Of a DNA stretch of 64,000 bases, positions 36,065-47,361 are shown in pieces. How positions within the stretch are numbered: position 1 is the stretch's first letter; every line of letters begins with the position of its first letter. The notes under the pieces are model-generated. The model saw only the letters and a list, made by a program, of their open reading frames with translations, did no database searches and had not been told where the DNA came from. The stretch is taken from NCBI RefSeq assembly GCF_037975245.1, contig NC_092573.1, forward strand, positions 12,420,001 to 12,484,000, read 5' to 3'. The position numbers and the translations under genes are program-made. The DNA is from Apostichopus japonicus (Eukaryota; Echinodermata; Holothuroidea; Aspidochirotida; Stichopodidae).

Positions 36065-36079
36065 TCAAATTTAAGAGAG

Positions 36080-36791
36080 TGACACACAATTTAGACCAAT
36101 TTGACCTTATGACCTCACTTGAACTTTGAGCCCGAACCTAAACACCTAAATATGTCCTATTTTAAACTTCGTCTCATCATAAACCTAACAATGGATTGAA
36201 CTTTAAAATATTCCTTTAAAACTGAATAAAAAAATTGATATTTGTTTGCTGTACTTTAGATTCTTATCGTTTAGTTTACGGGAAAATAAAGGTAATTTTT
36301 TAGAACAAAGTACATGTTAACCATCGTCGTGTTGCTTGATTGTAATGAAAATGAATTCATCCTGCATTGTCAAGCGAAATCAAAACCTATGTAAGCGTAT
36401 TGTGTACGAGAAGATTATTTCATGGAAATTACTGACTTTGGCGGACTGGTAGTTTCGATTCATAGATTCAGACATTATTAACTCAAATTATGGTTAATTG
36501 AATGGAACGTTAATCATGTGTTACAATTATTACAGTGTTTATGTCGTGATGAATTGATGTATTCTTCCTTCGCCTTTATGTCAAAGTATTATAAAATACA
36601 CCATTCGGACTAGCTATCTATCGTGCAGATAAATCGACTATGATCATAAAGTTCTTAAGGCATTTCTGTATCATTTATTCTCCGATGAAAAACAGCCACA
36701 CAAGAACTTTGCTTTAGGAAACAGATGTTCCTTGACTAATATTAGCCCCTAGATAAGGACAGAACTAATTCCTATCATAGATCCTTACCAG
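36080..36791. other. Flank of the 5.6-kb element
   Basis: The TTGACC-rich start resembles 29,700-29,790 on the other side of the element. No gene was recognised. Confidence 0.4.
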
Positions 36792-36972
36792 AATTGATGA
36801 CGTTACAGTTGGAAGGATTCAGCTGGATGGCAATGGCTATTATGAAACAGTCATCACTTATCAGCATCTTGGTATATCGTCAGAATTGTATAAAGCATTA
36901 TCATCTGCCATTTGGCAGATATTAAATTGGGAGCCACGCGTAGCAACGATTGGCAGTTTCGAAAAAGGCACG
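36792..36972 (+). CDS. Probable internal exon of an unknown gene
   Basis: The segment is bounded by CTTACCAG and GTAAGTTT. It is open throughout in one frame: one base, then 60 codons (IDDVTVGRIQLDGNGYYETV, later ISSELYKALSSAIW and ATIGSFEKGT). It starts needing two bases from a previous exon and ends in phase 0. The amino acid composition looks like a real globular domain, but I do not recognise the family, and neither neighbouring exon was securely found. It lies between the 5.6-kb element and the foldback repeat. Confidence 0.5.
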
Positions 36973-37346
36973 GTAAGTTTGTTATTATATTAATTAATAG
37001 CTTAGGCTTTTAAATTGACACATGGGAAATCAGTCGTGTTTTGAGAGCATACTCTGCGATGAATTTGCACTTCGAAAATTGCTTGTTTTACAATTTAAGT
37101 TAACGAAACAAAAAACAAAAAAACTTAAGAAATTGTGAATGTTGCTCGTATTAAATTATTGATTTAAATACCGTACTTGATGTGTTTATGTATTCCGTAA
37201 GCCTATCTGTGTGTCTTACTAACGGATGACATTAAGCTAAATATTAAGCTGAATAAGCTTAATAAGACATTAAGCGGAATATATAAGGTGAAGTGTTAGA
37301 GAGTCCACGAAAAGGAACAAAAAGTGCAAGCAATGTTCAAACTTGC

Positions 37347-38946
37347 GGAATGCCAAATGTATAAAAAAAATGTCCAAAACAATATAAGCATGTCCAAAAT
37401 AATATAAGCATGTCCAAACTAATACAAACATGACGAAACTAGTATAAGTATGTCCAAAAATAATATGAGCATTCTAAACATTATATGAGAGTGTCGAAAA
37501 TAACATGAACATGCCGAATGTAACTGCTAACTTCATATATGTAGTGAACATTTTGGCGTTTGATTTCACGTCATTTCTTGCAAAATGTCCAAATACAATC
37601 TAAGCATGTCCAAAATAATATAAGCATGTCCAAACTAATATAAACATGTCGTAACTAATATAAGTATGTCCAAAACTAATATGAGCATCATGTTCAAAAT
37701 TATATGAGAGTGTCGAAAAATAATATAAATATGTTGAATGTTACTGCTAACTTCATATATGTAGTGAACATTTTGGCGTTTGAATTCACTTCATTTCTTG
37801 CAATATATTCAAAATAATATAAGCATGTTAAAAATAATAGGAGCATGTCCAAACTTATATAAACATGTCGGAACTGATATAAATATGTCCATAAAAATTA
37901 CTTAAGCATGTCAAATAATCTATGAGTGTCGAAAAATGATACGAGAATTTCCAACATAATAAGTGTGTCGAAAAGCTTATACAAAAGTCTCGAGCGTAAC
38001 TGCTGAATTTAATCTAGTTACGCCATATGTTCCAAATATCATTTTTTGTTTGAGGTAATAGCGCATATCAAGCGAAAAGTAATACAATGTACACTTTATC
38101 CATTACCGTCTTAATGTATGTGTTTGAATTTTAATGATATTTCGGTCGAGAACGATTTTATTTTTCGAGATAATATTAGTTGAGTTGTTTCGTAAAGCGA
38201 GTGGTCGACCGGCTCCAGAGTGCTTCAACTATCAATGAGTTACGAAGAACCATTGTGTCCAATGCGGATGCACCAATGATCTGTAGTTGAAGGCTTGTTT
38301 CCACTTTTCCAACTTGAAATTTATTTAAAAGTTGAGAGTGAAGATTACTCTTTATAATCCGCGAAAACCACTCACATTACGGAGGGATGTTAAAAACAAA
38401 TATGGTGCTGGTCTTGTATCTACATATTCTGAATTGTTTGCTTCACAAAGCAGAAGAAATGGTGCAATATTGTAACGTCACAATGATTATCATGGTGTCA
38501 TTATAGATACAGAGTAATTCCAAAGAATATATTGATAAGCTGAATTTGTTTTCGAAATACCAATATAAAAGTTCGATATTTGGACCACATAGCGTGACTT
38601 CAAACGCCACAGTTACGCTCGAAACTTTTCTATTATTTTTCGACACTCTTATATTATTGTGTACATGCTCATATTATCTTTGGACAAACTTATCTATGTT
38701 TGGACATGATCATATTAATTTGTAAATTCTTATATTATTTTGGATATTTTACACATATGACGTAGCTTAAAACGCAATTTTTTTTTACCATACCATTGAA
38801 TTTAGAAGTTACACTCGACCCTCTTGTATTATTTTTCGACACTGTTTAAATATTTTACACATGCTCATATAACCTGTCGACATGTTTATATTATTGAGGA
38901 CATGCTTATATTGCTGTGGACATTTTTTTGATACATATGGCATTTC
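37347..38946. repeat. 1.6-kb foldback element with ATGTCCAAAATAATATAAGC arrays in opposite orientation
   Basis: The left arm (37,347 to about 37,995) consists of roughly 20-25-bp units of the type CATGTCCAAAATAATATAAG, arranged in larger repeats of about 230 bp that also contain CTTCATATATGTAGTGAACA. The right arm (about 38,590-38,946) carries the same motifs in reverse complement (for example CTTATATTATTTTGGAC-like). The outermost GAATGCCAAATGTAT at the left is inverted as ATACATATGGCATTTC at the right. The central 0.6 kb is unique. No ORF is present. Confidence 0.75.
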
Positions 38947-39757
38947 TTACAAAATATTCACCTTTAAAATGTGCTAAATCTTTGGAACGCTCCTTTGGGG
39001 TTAAAAGATGATGACTTCAGTGCAGGCCTCAATATTAACATTAGTTCATGTTTTACATAAATTAATAGCTCAACCAAAATGCATTATTTTCACTTCATTT
39101 ATACAACAGAGCATCCTTGGATGATATTGAACACCATTTGATCTTGACCACTTGGGAACATATTATAAAAACGTTATTTGAAGCGTCATTAAGCCACAAA
39201 GGTCTTAAGTTTTCCTATTGGGTTATGTGTTGCATCTGAGGAACTGACGAAATCTGTGTATTAGACTACATCGTCCAGCCATCTTAACTGATGGACCCCA
39301 GCTGTTTGAAAGATCTCCAAAGGTCTCCAAAATTGATAAACCTGGACATATAGAAGTGGGTCTTTACCGGTGTACTACATGTCGGAATTAATGTAAAGTC
39401 ATCCTTTAATGTAAACATTTGTTAAATGTTGCAATGAGGAGAGCCTAAACAAAATTAGCTCCTTGTTACAGTTACTACTTCGAATTTGTCTGAAAATACC
39501 ACTTTACGTTCCTTCCAAAGAAACAAAGATGGCATATACTTGTTATTAATCGCTTTCATTTATCATGTTGTCAATTTACTACAAGAAAATGGTTTTATTA
39601 AAGTGAAATATTTAAGAGCTCCCAGTAGCTGAAAATCTGAAAAATTTACGAACGTTTGTGTTGAGAGTATCTGCATAGCATGTGATTATTGAAACACAGT
39701 TACCGAACGTAGCGCTGTCATACATATCAATACTTGATACGTCTGGTTTGGTAAGTT
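38947..39757. other. Intergenic sequence
   Basis: No recognisable feature. Confidence 0.35.
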
Positions 39758-39779
39758 TTGATGTGTTACGCACGATTTC

Positions 39780-39940
39780 CAGTAATCTGTTTATTTATAC
39801 TTGTTGACAATGAATTCAATGCTACAATTTCATCGACAGCATCGACAGCCTGTGTCCATTTCGAGTTCTTGTACACATTAGATGAATACCAAATGCATAG
39901 AGAGTGGGGGAAAGACTATGGATTTTGCTGCTATAATTAA
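39780..39940 (+). CDS. Possible exon fragment, plus strand, unknown
   Basis: The stretch is open up to a TAA at 39,938-39,940 and encodes VDNEFNATISSTASTACVHF followed by EFLYTLDEYQMHREWGKDYG. A CAG acceptor-like site lies near 39,782. There is no ATG that fits and no family match. Composition is the only support, so this is weak. Confidence 0.25.
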
Positions 39941-39950
39941 GTGCTATTGT

Positions 39951-40235
39951 TTAATGTTGCAAATTTGTATCAAGTTTCCGGAAGCAAAAATTCTCTTTTC
40001 TTGTATTAGAGTTAATCAATAAAATATATGGTATCCTCTCAGTTAGCCTCTTCTCTATGACAGATGTTCTTTCAGTTCCCATCATATCATTATGCGGATC
40101 ATATATTGGGTATTCGGCTCCATCTGGAAAAGCCATTGTGCAGTTATAATGATAAATGGGCACACCGGAGTAAGTTCCCTGTAGGTTAGAATCGGGTGAT
40201 ATCAATTTAGAGTGTCGTTCGTAAACATCATACAT
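39951..40235 (-). CDS. Possible exon or gene fragment, minus strand, unknown
   Basis: This is a 94-codon frame with an ATG at 40,233-40,235 and a stop at 39,951. It reads MYDVYERHSKLISPDSNLQG, later PDGAEYPIYDPHNDMMGTER. Codon content looks protein-like. It would be convergent with the plus-strand candidate just to the left. I do not recognise the family, and it may be a terminal exon of a gene whose other exons were not found. Confidence 0.3.
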   Translation of the reverse strand: MYDVYERHSKLISPDSNLQGTYSGVPIYHYNCTMAFPDGAEYPIYDPHNDMMGTERTSVIEKRLTERIPYILLINSNTRKENFCFRKLDTNLQH

Positions 40236-41199
40236 ACCATATCATGATTTTTTGTTGTTGGCATAAGCCGTCACTTTTGTATGCTTGAAGGATTCATTAT
40301 TTAATGTATAGAATAGATTCAGAAGGTGTTAGAACATAATGAAATAATAGTAATAATAATAATAATGATGTTACGGTGATCGTGTGTAAATTAAGCCACG
40401 TAGTCAACAGAAAGTGAATATCATGATTGTTCATCTGTTAAAAAAATGATTTCATTTCATTTTTTCATTTCATTTCAATTTTGATTGTGGGAAAAAATAA
40501 GAGACTCGTTGTGAAATTACACTATGAAATCAACACAGTAACTGTTCATTCTCAATATCCAGCATTGATGATAGAAAGACATGTAATGCAAAACAATGCA
40601 AAGCATCATTGAGAAAGGTTTCTATAACAGTAATGTATGAAGTATAATTGAATTATATATAACTGAAGTATATGAAGTATAATCCACTATAAAGTTTCAA
40701 GAATGGAGCTGAATTGATGAATGCATGCAGAGAGTCTCTGGTAAACAATATATCTGAAGTACACCACGAGTGGCGGGTGATACTACTGTTAAGAGGTATA
40801 TTTCAAAGCAGCATGTGATGTGAAGTTACACGGCGACGAAATGATATGAACCCGTTATTGCTGTGTCAGCTTATGGCGTAATATTGTTAACCATTATTAG
40901 GTAATCTCTGCAGAAAAAGGGTAGCATGATGAATGTTATGTGAAACATTTCTTCGGCTAAATACCAACTAAAATCGATAATATCTTGTTATTCATGAGTC
41001 TGTACATGTTAACAACCTATTGCCCTTTGAATCGTGTATCACAGTAACCTTTGATCTCTCCAATATTCATCTGCGAAAGGGAAACTGTGTTCTACACAAT
41101 ACGGAGTCGCGGTTGGTATAGAAATTTAATAGAGTTACATGTTACATACTGTATATTGAAAGTAGCAACATGTTATCATTTCTACTTTCATTTCAACAG
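40236..41199. other. Sequence between unknown exon candidates
   Basis: It holds a short TAA microsatellite near 40,345-40,368 and otherwise nothing identifiable. Confidence 0.35.
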
Positions 41200-41268
41200 C
41201 CTGAACTGTCGACATTTGATCGGTAAACAACCTACTCCAGACGATGTAGAATTGGCGTGGGAAATGTA
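41200..41268 (+). CDS. Possible terminal exon of an unknown gene
   Basis: A pyrimidine-rich acceptor (TTTCATTTCAACAG) precedes a frame reading LNCRHLIGKQPTPDDVELAW, then EM and a TAG. An AATAAA polyadenylation signal follows at about 41,290. Acceptor, short open end and poly(A) signal make it a candidate last exon, perhaps of the gene containing 36,792-36,972; phases require at least one unseen exon between them. Confidence 0.35.
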
Positions 41269-41924
41269 GTTCACACACTCAAGTTAAATTAATAAACTGA
41301 CAAGTGTTTTCTAAAATATATACTTACCACAATGAAGATGATTAAAGAAGAAATGCTTCGTGTTCAATGTGCTTGAGTCTATTTTTACTTAATACTGGAA
41401 ATATCATTTCCCAGGAGCAACATCAGGACGCTCAGCACGCGAAACTCTTCCTTCTTTTTAGAATTGTATTACTGACGCCTTACTTTGAGCGTTATGCAGT
41501 GAGATAAGGTAACCTTAAACATTCCATTTAAGAAATGAGGAAACTATTATTTTATGGATATGTTAAGTATTGAAATGTTCCATCGCTGTAGAGCGGTAGC
41601 TTTCAAGAAGTTTAATCAACGCATATAGAAATTGGATGGTGAATTGCATTTTGACAACCTTATTCATGGGATTTATGTCATAAATTGAATAGAGTGATTA
41701 AAATATCTTCAACATCGGAAAGAGCAGTGTACAGTACATGTACGATATTTTGTTTAACGTTATTCTGAATATGATTGCATCCTCTTCAAGTACAACACTG
41801 TCTCGAATTACAAGAATTTGTTTTTTAAAGGGGAAACATTGTTTCGATTCAAATACAACAACAAAATTCAAGGACTCGCCATTTTTGTTTTTGACATTAG
41901 AACATAATTTGAGTGGCTAAAACG
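41269..41924. other. Upstream flank of the GPCR gene
   Basis: No other gene is visible. An in-frame TGA sits just before the GPCR reading frame, so translation cannot extend upstream. Confidence 0.5.
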
Positions 41925-43004
41925 ATGGAAGAACCAACCGCTGTTGCAAACGGAACATTGACTCTCTTAAATTTGAACATAACGAATGGTTTTGTGTGGA
42001 AATCAGTCGAATGGAACTGGTGGGTCATTTGTCAGGCACTGTTGGCTGTAGTCGGCTTACTAGGAAACACAGTTGCAGTGCTTGTTTATTCCATAAGAAG
42101 TCAATTCGATAAGTCTACGTGTTTTCTTATAAAAGCGTTAGCGGTTGCAGATTTCGTCTCCTCGATTAGCTTCATTCCTCTACGAACAGCTGCAACTGTC
42201 CCTGACAATTTCATGGGACACCTCTACTGCAAATTTATTTTCCCAAATGTTACTCTTTGGCTTTCCGTAGTTGCTTCAATTTTCACATTGACAGCTATCT
42301 CGGTGGAGAGATATTTAGCAGTTGTTCATCCAATAAAATATCGGAAATACTTTTCGAATACGCATCCACAGATCGTTGTTCTCTCTATTTGGCTTAGTTC
42401 TGGTGTCATTAATTCATGTAGCTTGTTTATTTCTCATCGTGACCCTGACACTGGCGTGTGCTTTGTGAGCTTTGGAACGTCTTTTATTCAACATGTTATT
42501 GGAATTTTCTTATTTTTGGTAGAATATTTTCTTCCAGTACTAATTATGATTTCAACTCAAGTTATAACTATCAAACATTTATACACTGAGGACAAAACTA
42601 CAAGCCATGATGGAATGACTAGGGGAACATCTTCAAATTCCACAGTACGGCAAACTAGATTTGTGTTTAAAGCGCGAAAGAAGATCGTTCGAATGTTATG
42701 CGTAGTAATTTTGATATTCGTGATTTGCTGGACACCCGATCAACTAGCGTTGATAACATTTCATCTTGGATTAACGGAGCCGCAATATTTGGCTGGCGAT
42801 GTCTATCGAATATTTGTGGTCCTCGCATTTTGTAATTCTTGTGCCAATCCATTCATCTACGCTGTCAGTAATCCACAATTCAGAGAAACTCTGCGACAAA
42901 TACTGACTCGACAGGCTCAAAGTATTGGACTTACAATTGGAAGCACACAGAGCACACCGCCGAATGATGCCACCCCTTCACGAAATGAACTTTCTACAGT
43001 GTGA
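41925..43004 (+). CDS. Class A (rhodopsin-like) G protein-coupled receptor, intronless, orphan
   Basis: A single-exon 359-residue receptor. The ATG at 41,925 has a purine at -3; the GTG in frame 12 bases earlier is not a plausible start. The N-terminus has two N-glycosylation sites (N9, N18). TM1 carries GN48, TM2 has LAVAD with D76, and C102 and C179 are the expected disulfide pair. TM3 ends in E128-R129-Y130, TM4 has W156 and TM5 P204. The third intracellular loop is Ser/Thr-rich and basic at its end, TM6 has C268-W269-T270-P271, and TM7 has NPFIY (308-312) followed by a short basic helix 8. All hallmark residues are intact, so it should fold and couple to G proteins at the plasma membrane. 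The sequence resembles peptide-type receptors, but the ligand cannot be assigned. An AATAAA lies at 43,254-43,259. Confidence 0.93.
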   Translation: MEEPTAVANGTLTLLNLNITNGFVWKSVEWNWWVICQALLAVVGLLGNTVAVLVYSIRSQFDKSTCFLIKALAVADFVSSISFIPLRTAATVPDNFMGHLYCKFIFPNVTLWLSVVASIFTLTAISVERYLAVVHPIKYRKYFSNTHPQIVVLSIWLSSGVINSCSLFISHRDPDTGVCFVSFGTSFIQHVIGIFLFLVEYFLPVLIMISTQVITIKHLYTEDKTTSHDGMTRGTSSNSTVRQTRFVFKARKKIVRMLCVVILIFVICWTPDQLALITFHLGLTEPQYLAGDVYRIFVVLAFCNSCANPFIYAVSNPQFRETLRQILTRQAQSIGLTIGSTQSTPPNDATPSRNELSTV

Positions 43005-46000
43005 TGACCGACTGCAACGGGATTAGTGATAACAACAAACAATGATGCCGATGAATCTTAGTGTTACATTTCAGTGCAACATTAACATTATGTATATAAA
43101 TATATATGTATAGATATATATATAGAGAGACAGCAGCTATATAGAAGTGCTTCCCATTTCGTGGTATGATGGTATGATTTCGTGATATGATTGCAGATCA
43201 ATCTAGTTTGCGAGCATTTGTTAAACGGAGGAGCAAATTACTGTTGAAAAACAAATAAAATATATCAGTGAATCACGTATTTGTATTATAAATCGTTTAA
43301 TATCACATGAGAATCTTTTTTATTGATTTATATTACAATTGTAGCATTTGTGAAGTAAAGGGCAAATCTATTGACTCTCAGTAGAAGAATGTTTGTCAAT
43401 GTAATTAATATAAATCAGTAAGATCAATCTGCTTATCAGTTGTTGTATTAAACTGTAAGTCATCTATTGCTTGCATACCTAAACCTTTCTGTGAAAATCA
43501 CAGTTTTATTTTCCTTATAGGACGTTGCCTAAAGAACTGCTCTTTATGTCGAATTCTGGAAATTTCCCCAAACGAACTAAGCGTTAAGTGGAAAATTATT
43601 AAAGCCACAAGATACCTTCCTTGACACAGTAGCTAAAAATCTTATTAATCAATGGTTACTTAAATTATGATATTTTCCAAAAACTTGTTGTACTATATGA
43701 CTTATTTTATCATTTTTATTGCGATGTAAAATATCGGATATTTTCCGTCTTAATTGAAATAAAACTCTTGTAGTTAAAGCTTAAATGTACAGATTAATTT
43801 TTTAACTTATAGTTTGCATTTAAGCATTCTTGTGGATTTTTATATTTGTCAAATTGTATATACTGGAGCATGATTCTGTAATCATTCTGATATCATATGT
43901 ATGCAAAACTCCTCTTGCAAGATAAGTTAAGTTAGATAGCATAATTAGCTGTTGTACGGATTAAACGCAGAAAATAACACGATGATGCAACCCCTGCAGT
44001 TCGCCTCAAGAAAGTTAATAAAATACACGTTTCTATTTATTTTGAGAGCTATTCAAAGACAAGGGAAATTACTCCGAACTTATATAAATACGTTGCTAAA
44101 TGTAGCAATTTTTCTGTCTCTTTCGTCTTCACGTTAGTATGTGCAGTCTTGTTTTTTTATAGAGTCTTAAAAAGAGTCTTAAATATAGGAGAGCTAGCTG
44201 GAAATCTATAGCCGAAGTTTGTGGCCTGGTGGAAATTCCTGTAAATACCGTTCTTTCATAAAATAAAAAAAAGGTTAGATGCAAGAGGTGAATTGATCGT
44301 ACATTAATGCAGACAAGTATATCTTTTTTAGTTCAAATGGAATCATCCCTTTTGGAATTTCTTAGATGATGAGAAAGTTTAACAGCTAATATTCGGTTTC
44401 CTTCATTTCCTTTTTTATAATTGATTCTATCCTTTATATAATGATACTGATATATATAACTTAGATCATCACTATAGTATCCACGATAGGCCGTTTCTGC
44501 ATTACCGCCAATAATACCTCTAGCCTCTTCTTGCCCATAAAATTACTCCATAATCCTGTCAGGTATGAGCAGGGTTTTATGACTTAGTCATAACATTAGA
44601 ACACTTAGTTTGCATAAGATGGATTAGCAATGTGAGCCTGACGTGCTACTTATCTAGCCCGTAGCAAGAGTTTGAATTTGTGGGCACAAATGAGGAGATG
44701 TGTAACGGAATGGGAATAGATGAATATGGTTTTACCATTCCCATCCTTTTTAACAACTTTTGTGTAAACAGATTGTTGAATTGTCGCCAGTGTATACGAC
44801 TTTGAGTGAGTGTATGTGATTATATGTAAGGCTTTGCAACACGTCTGATCTTTTTAATAACGTTCACGTTGTGTTAAATAATAAACTTTCAAAATAATAA
44901 ACTGTTTTCAATCACCTTATCATCCCATGGTTTTATGTTTTGCTTTCAACAGGACAACTTTGTACTGAGTTTGTCGATATTTAGTGATAATCTTTTCATC
45001 TTTTGTCACCGGTTCTATGACTAAAGCGGCTGATTGACAAGAAGAAAGGATTCCGACGAAAACAAAAGTCGACACTTAAGACTAAGTTGCCCTCGAATGT
45101 CTCATTTTAATCTCTGTCTGATGGTATTATCCGTATTTCCATTTGACAATGTCTAGCTCAGAGGACCTCTTTTGAGGATATCAAGCAGGTGACTTAGTTT
45201 GGAAGCTGAGATGGCTGTGTTCAATGTAGCATCTTCAGAGATTCAAATACAATTCTGCGCATTCCATGTATTAGTTCTCGTAAATTGTAATCCTCAGAAG
45301 CAAACAATGTTTATAATATAGATAATGTCTATTAGTTTATTTTTTATAGTATGTATGAACTTGTCATAGCAATGCTAGAGCCACATTCCTTTTTTAGTTC
45401 ATCGAGTTGAATATAAGAATGTGTAAGCAAAGCAATTGTTGTTGACTTCGACACGTTATTATCTTTGTGAGTTTTAAAGCACATCTACTTGCCAGTGGGT
45501 GAGAAAAATGCTAAGCGCTTTTTGATAACGGTTGCTAACTGTCTTTTGAAAATGATAGTAAAATAACGTAATGTATTCCTAGTCCTAACAATTCGTCGCC
45601 TAAAACGTGTATTTATCATTAATTGTTCTAAAATATAGTGATGGCGATAGCATGCTCAGTCGTCGATGACAAACTAAGATACATGGAAACGCAAATAAGC
45701 TTTTGCTTTAGACCTTTCAAGCTCTTATTTCCAAATCTGGCAGTTTCTGATACAGTAAACAATCATCTTTTTTTACCTGGTTATCTATCCTTCCTGTTAA
45801 TTTTCTTGTGTGTCTCTTTCACTGATTGTGTGTTTTTTTAGTCTTGTTCCGTAAAACATATTGTGTTGTATGTTTATAGGGGTTTTTCACACGAACAGCA
45901 GACCGTCTAAAGATCGAGTGTTATGTAAAGCATAGCTACATTTCTTAAAGAGTATCTACCGCAGTTCCGTTTGGAAGGATTCTGCAGCTACCTAAGATAT

Positions 46001-46390
46001 TGTAATCTGTCATATTCCCCTAATCTCACTGAAGATATGTGTCTCATTGTCAATTTTCCACTTGTTGTATGACTGTTTGTATTTGTGGCTAATTACATAG
46101 ATATCGCTGACATGAGACTTGCACTTTAGACTACCACATTGATCTGAAATGTCGCGTTATTGGACCTGCCACAATGATGGTTCATTTCAACCCACGCAAA
46201 ATGTATATATATTATAGAAATGGACGTAGATCATAAAATCTTGCAAACGTCGGCTAAAAGTTCTATGTTCCTTACGGAGTGATATTTTGTAGTGTTAATT
46301 GTGTTCTAGTACTAGAAAACCAAAACAAAGATGTAAGTCAAGATTCGCGAATCCATTTTTTCAATTAAAAGACCATGGTAACTTGCTGGA
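43005..46390. other. Intergenic sequence
   Basis: It holds the GPCR 3' untranslated region with a TA-rich microsatellite (43,096-43,126), then AT-rich DNA without recognised exons. Confidence 0.4.
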
Positions 46391-47361
46391 ATGGTCCTTA
46401 AATGATGGAACAATTATGAATAGATCTTGTTTTTAATTTATTGTAAACAACTTCGACGACATCCAACACTATTTATCCTTCACACGCCTCGTGAACATGC
46501 AACTAATTGAGGCTCTAATTTTCTCATTGATTCTTTTGAGCTGAAGAAGTGTTTTCCGAGCTATGCTTGGTAGTCCATCCCACTTTTATCGATGACTCTA
46601 TAATGCTTAAAGCGTTATTTCTCAAAAAAATAATTTAAATAAAAAGAGGTTTAGACATACAACCTGTCCTATAACATCAGTGAGTTACAACTGTTTATAA
46701 CATATATAATGTATTTCTGTCAAGTTACCCTAAATCACTGCAATAATATCATATATGCTTGGCAACGTATGATTTACAATATTGGCGGTTAGTTCCAGGT
46801 TTTAGGTATCGTTATCCTTTCGGTAAATTCTTGGTGGACTCTTTATGTTGATGCGCAGCTTGTTTCCATGTTGTGTGTGTCTTTGAGCAATTTATTTTAC
46901 ACAACTATCAAACGTTGTTTATTTACCGGCTCATACATTAGTCCTGAAGTAAAACTTATTATTGTCATATAGCATTAATAGACAAACAAAGTCTGCGATA
47001 AATGTAATAGTTTAAATAATTTCAATGTGAAATATATTCTCATATGTTTGAACACGTTAAGTAGAATATAGCAAAACGGTTAGAACTAAACATATGAATT
47101 AGAAAAAAAAACAGAGAGCAGAGGGTTACCTAAGCCAGTGACCTTTGGAACGGTTTTATACAGCCATATATATATATATATATATATGACGTGCTTAACT
47201 GGCTACCAGTCTCATGTTGGCTGCGTACACCTTTAGTAATTTCCTCGGATTTTATAGCCTGTGGTTACCGGTAATGATGTGCACAACAACAGATTGCAAG
47301 ATGATATTTTTATGGCACATTAATTCTAGTAATCAAGAGAATTCTTTCAACAAGTCTTACA
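46390..47361 (+). other. Upstream region of SLC22 gene 1, start of the tandem duplication unit
   Basis: From about 46,390 the sequence is recognisably homologous to the region from about 59,730 upstream of gene 2 (for example TATGCTTGGTAGTCCATCC and TGATTCT blocks in the same order). A (TA)n run lies at 47,166-47,188. The promoter and any 5' untranslated exon were not resolved. Confidence 0.6.

Larger units (their letters stand above)
30449..36079. mobile_element. 5.6-kb element with terminal inverted repeats and palindromic subterminal repeats
   Basis: CTCTCTTAAATTT at the left edge is exactly inverted at the right edge (AAATTTAAGAGAG). Immediately inside both ends lie multiple copies of the palindrome AGACTGAAATTTCAGTCT and its half-sites: on the left about 30,464-30,660, on the right about 35,880-36,064. 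The dinucleotide TG flanks both ends and could be a 2-bp target duplication, but that is weak. No known transposase was identified. Instead the inside holds a spliced minus-strand gene of unknown family, two arrays of 42-bp repeats and a SINE-like insertion. The superfamily is unassigned. Confidence 0.75.

Noticed and set aside
30447-36081. TTAA target duplication for the 5.6-kb element (piggyBac or Kolobok type)
   Set aside because: TTAA occurs near both ends, but the inverted repeat continues outward through CTCTC/GAGAG, so TTAA lies inside the terminal repeat.
41913-41924. Upstream GTG start for the GPCR (four extra residues)
   Set aside because: GTG is not a normal animal start; the ATG at 41,925 has good context and an in-frame TGA lies just upstream.
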